From NCBI GenBank assembly GCA_900088475.1, contig FLMG01003505.1:1-12020 (forward strand): a DNA stretch of 12,020 nucleotides. Direction: 5' to 3'. Every line of letters starts with the position of its first letter. Position 1 is the stretch's first letter. Positions 1 through 7,065 of this stretch are shown here, in pieces. Position numbers and translations under genes: made by a program. The DNA comes from Hyphochytrium catenoides. Taxonomy: Eukaryota > Sar > Hyphochytriomycetes > Hyphochytriales > Hyphochytriaceae. The notes under the pieces were generated by a model. It saw only the letters and a program-made list of their open reading frames with translations. It was not told the DNA's origin and searched no databases.

Positions 1-95
1 TTTTAAGTGAGGAGTGAGAGAGAAATGGAACACCTGGAGAGTCTCTGCTTCTTGCTGTTACGCTATTCTGACGCTCACGGCGCCGCGTCCTCCAG
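1..95 (+). other. Probable 3' part of an RRP12 intron
   Basis: These bases precede the first recognisable RRP12 exon. The frame of that exon meets TGA at 69-71. The stretch carries a pyrimidine-rich run (41-58), a CTGAC branch-like site at 68-72 and ends in CCTCCAG. A GTGAGG donor-like site lies at 7-12, so bases 1-6 could be the end of an upstream exon, but six bases cannot establish that. Confidence 0.5.
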
Positions 96-3000
96 AGCCA
101 CGAAGAAGGCAGTCTCATCCGTCATACGGTCAGCTGCCTTGGGACTGTTCTGGCAGCACAGGAGACCACTGCGGACGTCTGGAGCAGACCCCAAACGTTG
201 AAAGCCTTCCACATCGTGTTGAGCTTTGTGTCAGACAGCAGGCCGAAGGTCAGCGTCATTGCATTCTCTCTTCATATCTCCCTTCTCATTGCTCTACCAT
301 CTTTCTCCTTTTTAACCGCTCTATATCTCTCACTGGAAGATTGCCTCCTCTCTAATGGATGGGAGCCGCCCGATATGCACTTGCCGATGCTTTTCTTTCT
401 TCCCATACCGTGACACTCCTTCCTCTTGCAGTTCCACGTCAGACTGACGTCTGTCTCTCTCTTCTGCACTCTCTTTCTCTCTTCTCCAGGTCCGAAAAGC
501 CGCCCAACAAGCTCTGACGGCACTTCTAAGTCACCACCTTGAGAATAAATGCGATGCACTTGCCACTCACGTAGCCAGTTTTGCGGAGAATGTGATTGGA
601 GGATGCACCGCAAAGGACTCGGCTCCCGCTCTTCAGCTTCTTTCGTTCCTTAAGGAAGCACTTCCACTACTTCCTCAACAAGTTATTGCCAGTCTTACGG
701 AGAGTCTCCTTCGCTTGCCCACGCTAGGGAGCAATATCTTAGGCTTGGTGACCTACCAGGTATCAGATTCTCCTTTGTCCTTCTCTTTCCCTCCTGGTCC
801 TTCTACCATTAGTTTGTAGCGTCTAACCAGTGGTGACCAGGTTATCTCTGAGCTAGTGTTCAATAGAAGGGCAGATCTGCGGGGCGAGTATCTCTCCTGG
901 CTCGTCCAGCGCTTGATAGAGCTCCAGCCCAACACGAGCGAGCCAGGACTGGCGTCTATATATGTCAAAGTTCTCTGCACAGCCCTTGTCCGTTTGCAGG
1001 AGAGAGTGGCATCCGATCCTTCCTCTGCTTCTGCTCCAACAGTTGTCTCTCTGCTACCTCGCGTCGTGGCTGTGAGTGTCTCTTTTTTTCAAGCTGACTC
1101 CAGTGAGGTCCATCGCGCTGCAGGGTCGGCGCTGCAGTCCGCTATGTATAAATGTTTACCACTTGCTTTGAAGGACAGGTAAGATGATGCTTCCCGTCGC
1201 TCAGGCTGGGTTTCCGTCTGGTCCTCTAAGGACTGACATTTGCAATCTCCTATAATACAGAACTGGTGAGGAAGAGGCTAACGAAGAAGAAGAGGTCTCC
1301 CCTCTTCCAAGAGTGATTGCATCCATGCAGAGTCTACTCTCCTTCCGCTATCAGAACGCATGGCAGCACGCTCTTAAAGTCCTCGCCCACCTCTTCAAGA
1401 TAATGGGAGAAGCAAGCAAGGAATGGCTCTCAAATCTCTTGCTCTCCGCGGTGCAACTCTACGAATCTGTGGCCGATATGCCCGGAGCCTCGTCTCACAC
1501 CCGTGAAGGCTTGTTGCATGTAATCGGCTCTGCCCTGGAAGCAATGGGGCCGGAGAACTTTTTGTCAATCGTCCCCTTGCAGGTAAGGATGCATCTCTCC
1601 ACTGGAAGGTGACCCAGGAGGTCCATTCATACTCCTTCTTAAGCGGCTTCCTAGTCTTCTTAGCTGCCTACTTTTCGACTAGAGGATTGCCTCATCTCTT
1701 ACTCTGAGTGGCACAGCTGCCCTTTCCTCACTCTCAACCAACGTCTGTCGTTACATCGCGCTCCTCTTACTCCTCTTCTGTCAATGGTCAGCTTTTGAAA
1801 GACAAGCCGACAGAGAAGAACCCTCGCTCGGGTGGAGTCAGCGAGTCGAGAGCATGGCTTCTGCCTCTGTCGATGGAACACGTAAAGAATTGCTCTTCGT
1901 CTTCGTGCTCCCTCCAGTTCTTCAAGGAGCATATTCTGGGCATAGCTAGGCAGTGCGAAAATCTGGCGAGGGCAGATAGTTCCACAGAGCTAGAGGTAAG
2001 AAGGCGCGTACAGTAGAAGAGAGGCAACCACCAAGCTCTTGGCTTTGCTGATGCAGTTTAGAAGACGAAAGATATCAGAGAGTAGAGTGAGGAGCGAGGT
2101 TGTGGCTTAATGCCTTTCTCTTGCCTGAACTGCAGTCAAAGCACCAGCAGCTCCGATGCATGCAACTTTGGGCGACATTTCCTTCCTTTTGTCAAAGCTG
2201 CGGGGACATCTCTCAATCCTTTCCATCCATGGCCAAGCTGCTCGGCAACGCCATGAACGACCAGCGGTATCCCGAGCTTCGAGGCGTCATCTGCGCAGGC
2301 CTGCAGCACCTCATCTCACGCTGTACAGAGAAGAAAGAGAACATGGACGAAGAGGTGAACCACTTCAATCTCTTCCCGTCCTCTGTTCTGTTAGTATATA
2401 AATATCCCTCTCGACTCACCACATAGCCGACAGCTTCGTGCATAAAATTCTCTGTTCACATAAACCTTGCTTGATCGGCTGTCCTCTGTCACTGAATAAC
2501 TGATGGATCGCCATTGCAGACTGCGTCCTCCAACATTGAGGAAGACCGCGCCACCCTAGCCAAGTATGCCAAGAACTTTCTACCTCTGTTGTTCTCGTTC
2601 GTGGAACAGCTCTCCGATGAGAAGGATTCTCTCTTGGCCACGCTGTGCAAAACAGTCGAGGTAAGATCCTGGGCGAACTTGGTTACGACCACCAACTTTT
2701 TGCCTCCTTCACCGCTCTAAGGGCCGGCGTTAGGCGTATAAGAACTCTCTCTCTCCAGGATCTTCGGTGCATTCCCTCTTTAGGTTACCATTGCCCTCCT
2801 CTTGATCTCCCTACCGTCGTTCTTTGGGTGCCCGGCGTGGTTTGCTCTGTCTCTGACTGTCTACCTGCCTCTCCCTTCGGCAAACCTTCATCCTTGCAGG
2901 CCTACGCAGCCATCACGGACCCTTCTCTGCTGAACAAGCTTTTCAAGCAAATCATGCAGAAGCTCTTAGAGGCGACGGCTGAGATCAACAAGGATGTTGA

Positions 3001-6000
3001 AGGAGTGCAAGGCAAAAAGGATGAGAACTTACAGACTATGAAGCACCGGGCGCACATGATGATGGACCTTACGGCCTGTGTAATGCCCTACTTGGACCCA
3101 GAACGTCTGGAGCTGCTCTACAGAGTGCTCAAGCCGCAGGTAAGCAAAGAGGGAGACCATCTTTTTTACGTCTGTCATCTCCGCTACCATGTTACTGAAG
3201 ACTCCTGCTTGCCATTCTTCCATGCTGTCCTTCAGATCAAGAGCGACCAAGACTCTCTGCTGCAAAAGAGGAGCTACAAGCTCCTTCTCATCCTTTGCGA
3301 GAGGCATGAGAGCTTTACAATGCAGCCCGAGAGGCTGAAGGATCTTTTGTCTCTCCTTTCTTCTTCTCTTCTTTCCTCCTCCGTCACAGCAAGAACCTTC
3401 CGCCTTCGTTGCCTTCAGTACATCGTGCGAGGGATGGATGTGAACGACGCTGAACAAATGAGGATCATTCCAGAGCTGCTGGGAGAGGTCATCCTGTGCA
3501 ACAAGGAACCTAATGGCAAAGCAAGGTAATAGGAGATGGAAGTATTTCTTACTCTTCAGATCTTCCCACTCGCGCTTGGGCTATGTCTCTCATGGCTTCC
3601 CATTAGCCGTACTAACTCTTATGCCTTTATCTCCTTTTTCTCAGGGAAGCTGCCTTTGAACTCTTGGTCACGATGTCTAAGAAAGTCGAGGAGGCTGGAA
3701 AGGAACGAGGTGGCGGGTTGCCAGAGTTCTTTACGATGGTGTTGGGCTCACTTGCAGCCACCACGCCCCATATGAGAAGTGCAGGTGTTCTGTCGCTCTC
3801 TCGGCTTCTCTTCGAGTACTGGAACCATCCAGAGGTAATAAGAAAAAGGGGAAAACTTTCTGATTTTGGCTGTTCTCTAGGAGTGCTTCTATCTTTCGCG
3901 GGCCTCCAGCGTTTGGCTGTTGTCTGCATTTACACTTTCCTCTCGGTGCACAGGGGATATTTGTCTCTGTCCTTCCCATGCGAGTCCCTATCTCTGTCTG
4001 ACACTTTGTTAACCTCTTCCTTTTCATTGTTGCCTTGTGCTCCACAACTGCAGATTGTAGAAATGTCTCCATCTCTCCTCCAGACAGTGCAACTTCTGCT
4101 GCAGGAGAAGGCGCGGGAGGTGATCAAGTCTGTCTTAGGATTTATAAAGCTCGCTGTAGCAGTAGTTCCTCAGGACAAATTGGAACCTCTTCTTCCCGAT
4201 CTCATGCAGGTGCGTGCGCTCTTTGTCAATCTTCGCACTTGCTCATGACTTCTCCTTCTAAGTACGGACTCCCTTCTAAACTCTCTTGAGTCCCTTCTGG
4301 ACTGCTGACCACTTGACGCCTTTCTCTGCTCTGTCGTGGCCTCTTGATGCCTCTTAAGCTTGGGCCTCTGGCTACCTCTCGACCCCTTTTTATCTCCTCA
4401 TAGCCCTTCTTACATTGCTCTGTCCCTCCTTGTGTTGCTTTATAGGGCCTTCTCTCGTGGATCGGTGAGAGTAAGAATAGGTTCCGGACCAAGATTCGGT
4501 ACATTATTGAGAAACTCTGCAAGAAGTTTGGCTACGACCATATCATGGACCTAGTGCCAGAGGCAGACAGAGCTCTTGTCAAGCATATAAAGAAAACCAA
4601 AGAGCGAGAGCAGAAGCAGAAAGACAAGGGCAGGAGGTGAGAGGAGGCGGATATGAATATGATAGGTGGCTGGGTGTGTGTCTCCTTTTTCCTCGTATTT
4701 AGGCTGACTCCTGTCGCGCTTCCTCTCCTTGGGATGCTCTTTCTCATGCCCTTACCCATTACCTTTTATCCGTACAGTGGGAACGGCTTGGGAAGCTGGG
4801 AGGAAGAAATGGGGAGTGACTATGAGGGCAACACAGACGCAGAGGAGGAAGAGGCCCAAGTGCTTCAGAAGGGCAAGGGGAAGAAGAAGACAGCAGGTAA
4901 AATGAAGAAGACGGAAAGAGAGTGATGGAGACATAGAGAAGAAAGGATAGGGGTAGCAGGAGATCTCCACAGCTTAAGAGAGACTGGACCACAACCAGAC
5001 CCGGCAGACCTGATGGAAATAAGGACTAGGCAGGGAGAAGGATTAGCTAAGAAAAGGACTGAAGAAAGATTCTTGCTCTCCCAGGCTCCTGGGTAAGGGA
5101 AGCGGCGTCAGACGGAGATGTGGTTGATTTCCTGGATGACTCTGTCGTGCGAAACGTACTGAACCGCAATCCGAACAAGAGAAACAGAGGAGGAGACAGC
5201 GACAGTGATCTGGAAGTAGCTGACGACGGAAGGTAAGGGCCCCACTGTTGCCTTTTAGCAATGTCTTAGGGTTCGCCTCTAAGCGGAAGATCGTCCTATT
5301 CCTCAAATTCTCTCGTTCTCTTTCTTTCTTTCTGTCTCTCTTTCTCGCATTCGCTCTCTCTCGTACTCTCTCACTCCTTCTCTCTCTATCAATATTCCAT
5401 CTCTATTGTTCCGAATATGAACCTATAGAGCGCGCTTACTGACTTGCATTTCTCTCTCTCTCTCTCTGCCACCGTCTTTCTCTTATATTATCTAACTTTC
5501 CATCCCACGCAAACTGAACTTGGTCTCGCTGCCTCCCAGGATGATCATACCCGAGGATGATGATGATGAGAGTCTGAAGTCACGGGCGAGGTCCACCTTG
5601 ACGGCTTTGGAAGGAATGTCCATCAGAGACGGAAAGTCCACCAAGAGCACAAACGGGAAGGTAAGGAAACGTTTTGCTGTCACATTTATCTTGACTTGCT
5701 CCCCTTGTCAAGCATTCTCTCTCTCTCCCTCTCATCTCTCTCTCTCTCTTTCTCTCCCTTTCCTCTCTCTCTCCCTTTCATCTTTTATCTCTTTCCCCTT
5801 CTCCTCTCTCGTGTGTCTCTCTTCCTATCCCCGAATAGATTGGCTGGACACATATTTATGGACGGCCTTAGCACTTCTCTTTGTGAGCTGGTAGTTTTCT
5901 CAACAAGCTGCTTCTGTTGTACCGTCCTTCACAGCTCCCTGATAATTCTGCTAGGGCTAACACACTCGAATCTCTCGTTCCCACCACGCTCTTTCTCTTG

Positions 6001-6362
6001 TCCCTCGCTCTCTGCACCGCACTCTCTTTGGTTGCCCGTTCCCACTTCATCACGTCCAGAAAAAGAGAAAACGCTCTGAGGATGAGGATGAGATTCGCAC
6101 TGTGGGTGGTCGATCTGTAGGGAACAAGTCGACAAAGTCATTGGGAGTGAAATCGAGAGGAGGACGATCCGCCGTCTCTGTGAAGCAGAGCGGGGAGGAC
6201 TATAGAGCGAAGAAGGCGAAGGGAGACGTCAAGAAGAAGGGAAAGTTCGAGCCGTACGCGTACCTTCCTCTCGACCCAAAGCTGCTGATGGGCAAGAAGG
6301 GCAGAAAGCAGGCAGTAAATGCCTTCAGCAAAGTTGGCAAGTTGAAGAGAGCAAGGAAGTAA
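96..6362 (+). CDS. RRP12: RRP12-like ribosome biogenesis/export factor (NUC173/HEAT repeat), multi-exon, 5'-partial
   Basis: RRP12 is a HEAT-repeat, karyopherin-like nucleolar protein that binds pre-ribosomal particles and supports rRNA processing and export of both subunits (family knowledge). About 1,134 residues can be assembled from 16 exons; yeast and human proteins are about 1,230-1,300, so roughly the first 150-250 residues lie left of the window. Family landmarks, in assembled residue numbers: RPKVRKAAQ (about 49-57, across the first intron), the NUC173 core with SLLSFRYQNAW and AMGPENFLSIVPL (up to 361), SRAWLLPL (about 384), LWATFPSFC (about 438), AKNFLPLLF (about 520), VKSVLGFIK-like IKSVLGFIKLAV (about 810), KFGYDHIMDLVPE (about 870), REAASDGDVVDFLDD, and the C-terminal AKKAKGDVKKKGK...PYAYLPL. 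The tail is acidic then basic, with a KKRKR nuclear-localisation-like cluster at 6060-6074. Stop TAA at 6360-6362. The joined frame is consistent at every junction. Identity is very secure; individual splice sites are inferred. Confidence 0.95.
1717..1791 (+). other. Optional 75-nt exon extension between two in-frame acceptors
   Basis: The intron beginning at 1583 can end at AG 1715-1716 or AG 1790-1791. Both keep frame with the downstream exon, so the choice adds or removes 25 Ser-rich residues. The downstream acceptor has the better pyrimidine tract (about 1759-1780) and gives a linker length closer to the family; it is used in the exon map. Sequence alone cannot decide. Confidence 0.55.
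3610..3616 (+). promoter_or_regulatory. TACTAAC splicing branch-point element
   Basis: An exact TACTAAC heptamer, complementary to the U2 snRNA branch-site-pairing region, sits in the 119-nt intron 3526-3644. Its branch adenosine (3615) is about 29 nt before the acceptor AG at 3643-3644, and a pyrimidine run lies between them. This is the textbook arrangement. Other introns here show only looser CTAAC- or CTGAC-like sites. Confidence 0.75.
4897..5084 (+). other. Purine-rich 188-nt RRP12 intron with early in-frame stop
   Basis: The donor GTAAAA follows ACAGCAG and the acceptor is CTCTCCCAG. Splicing joins ...KKKTA to GSWVREAASDGDVVDFLDD, which is the conserved aspartate-rich DFLD segment of RRP12, so the intron is well supported. 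Unlike the other introns of this gene, its transcript is mostly A and G, with pyrimidines concentrated in the last 15 nt. If retained, translation stops at TGA 4923-4925 and the conserved basic tail is lost. Confidence 0.75.
5233..5539 (+). other. 307-nt pyrimidine-rich RRP12 intron
   Basis: Donor GTAAGG after GACGGAAG and acceptor CTGCCTCCCAG before ATGATCATACCC. Splicing yields DDGRMIIPEDDDDE, matching the family's GRLII-type motif just before the acidic linker. The interior is almost entirely CT dinucleotide and tetranucleotide repeats (5309-5390 and 5451-5467). A TCTAAC branch-like site is near 5490. I see no embedded gene. Confidence 0.75.
5309..5390 (+). repeat. Imperfect CT/CTTT microsatellite in RRP12 intron
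   Basis: This intronic stretch is almost pure pyrimidine, with interrupted CTCTCT and TTTC repeats. A second, pure TC run of about 17 nt follows at 5451-5467. It probably expands and contracts by replication slippage; no function is shown. Confidence 0.8.
5661..6059 (+). other. 399-nt pyrimidine-rich last RRP12 intron
   Basis: Donor GTAAGG follows AACGGGAAG; acceptor CACGTCCAG precedes the basic KKRKR codons. It is the longest intron of this gene. The first half is dominated by CT repeats (5715-5822). The second half (about 5823-6055) is ordinary, mildly pyrimidine-rich sequence. I find no convincing extra exon, snoRNA boxes or other gene in it. Confidence 0.72.
5715..5822 (+). repeat. CT-rich microsatellite in last RRP12 intron
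   Basis: About 108 nt are nearly all C and T, made of CTCTCT blocks with CCC and TTT interruptions. It lies far from both splice sites, so it is unlikely to be only the polypyrimidine tract of the acceptor. Confidence 0.8.
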
Positions 6363-7065
6363 TGCAATGGGGAGAAATCTCTCTCTTGCTCTCACTCTTC
6401 TCTCTCTTGTTCTCTCTCTCTTCTTTTTCTACTACTTCTCGCCTTTCGTTCACCTCTTTCATCATTCCTCCTCTCTTGCACGCTGTAAGTTAGTCGTCCT
6501 TGTACTATTTAAAAGACTAATGCAAGCCGCCATATCTGCACCCACTAAGGGAAAAGTTATCTCTCTCCTAAAGCTGGAGGGGCAGAGTTTTAGTGTGACA
6601 AGGGCTCAGTCCAATGGACAGAGACAGGCTGAGATTAGAGAAGGAGAAGAGGACAAGGAATTGGATGCGGACCAAGGTCGGAACAGGGACTCTGAAGAGC
6701 CTGAGAAGGGTGGTCGTACCCAGTAAGGAGGGAGGAAAGGAACAGCAGAAGAGGTGCTCTTCTGTACATTTAACATAAATAATAGGAGGCAACCACCTGG
6801 CATCTTCTGTTTTCTCTACCTTTTTCCAACTTATACTCTCACTATTCTATTCTTCAACACTGCTTACTAGTTCCTGCTTGCTTGCAGTGCTGCTGCATCT
6901 TCAAGTCATGGCCAACTGAGCGAGGACGTCTAGAGATATTTTGACATGTGTCCGAGCTCGCAAGAGGCACCGAATAGGAGACGGGAGAAACGCAGTGGGG
7001 GAAGATGGCGAGAAACGTGGAAGCTAGAAGGAGATGGGGCAAGAAAATCTACGAGGCAGCGAATC
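6363..7065. other. Convergent intergenic / shared 3' flank
   Basis: About 700 nt separate the RRP12 stop (6362) from the MAK21 stop (7066-7068). Both 3' UTRs and polyadenylation sites must lie here. The + strand is CT-rich at 6378-6436, GA-rich at about 6620-6760, CT-rich again at about 6790-6890, then GA-rich at 6930-7065. I see no AATAAA on either strand, no tRNA-like fold and no homology I recognise. A 119-codon ORF at 6367-6726 (+) begins four bases after the RRP12 stop codon; its N-terminal Leu/Ser run comes from the CT repeat, and it is judged unlikely to be a gene. Confidence 0.7.
6378..6436 (+). repeat. CT-rich tract in the RRP12 3' flank
   Basis: A run of CTCTCT units with few interruptions starts about 15 nt after the RRP12 stop codon, most likely inside its 3' UTR. 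It resembles the intronic CT tracts of the same gene. Confidence 0.7.

Larger units (their letters stand above)
96..6362 (+). other. RRP12: Exon map of the RRP12-like gene
   Basis: Inferred exons: 96-248, 490-759, 841-1178, 1261-1582, 1792-1995 (alternative start 1717), 2136-2354, 2520-2660, 2900-3139, 3236-3525, 3645-3834, 4054-4209, 4446-4636, 4778-4896, 5085-5232, 5540-5660, 6060-6362. All introns are GT-AG and run from 81 to 399 nt. Most are phase 0; those after 1178, 3525, 4636 and 5232 leave two bases of a codon, and the one after 4896 leaves one. Each junction was chosen because it keeps the frame and joins conserved family sequence, for example RPK|VRK at 248/490 and KAR|EAAFELL at 3525/3645. 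The first boundary (acceptor at 94-95, after a CTGAC branch-like element at 68-72) is the least certain, because nothing upstream anchors it; an in-frame TGA at 69-71 shows that coding cannot simply continue leftwards in that frame. Confidence 0.82.

Noticed and set aside
1996-2135. Possible C/D snoRNA in an RRP12 intron (CTGATGC near 2047 and CTGA near 2127)
   Set aside because: The C box has mismatches, there is no terminal stem, and no rRNA guide could be identified by eye.
2645-3529. Single 294-codon open frame on the + strand
   Set aside because: It runs through two introns (2661-2899 and 3140-3235). Only 2900-3139 and 3236-3525 match RRP12.
4897-5084. Possible C/D snoRNA (GTGATGG near 4921, CTGA near 5059)
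   Set aside because: The box spacing (about 135 nt) is long for the class and no closing stem adjoins the boxes.
6484-6488. TGTAA pentamer, the green-algal polyadenylation signal, downstream of RRP12
   Set aside because: One pentamer in about 700 nt is expected by chance and nothing else supports its use or a green-algal origin.
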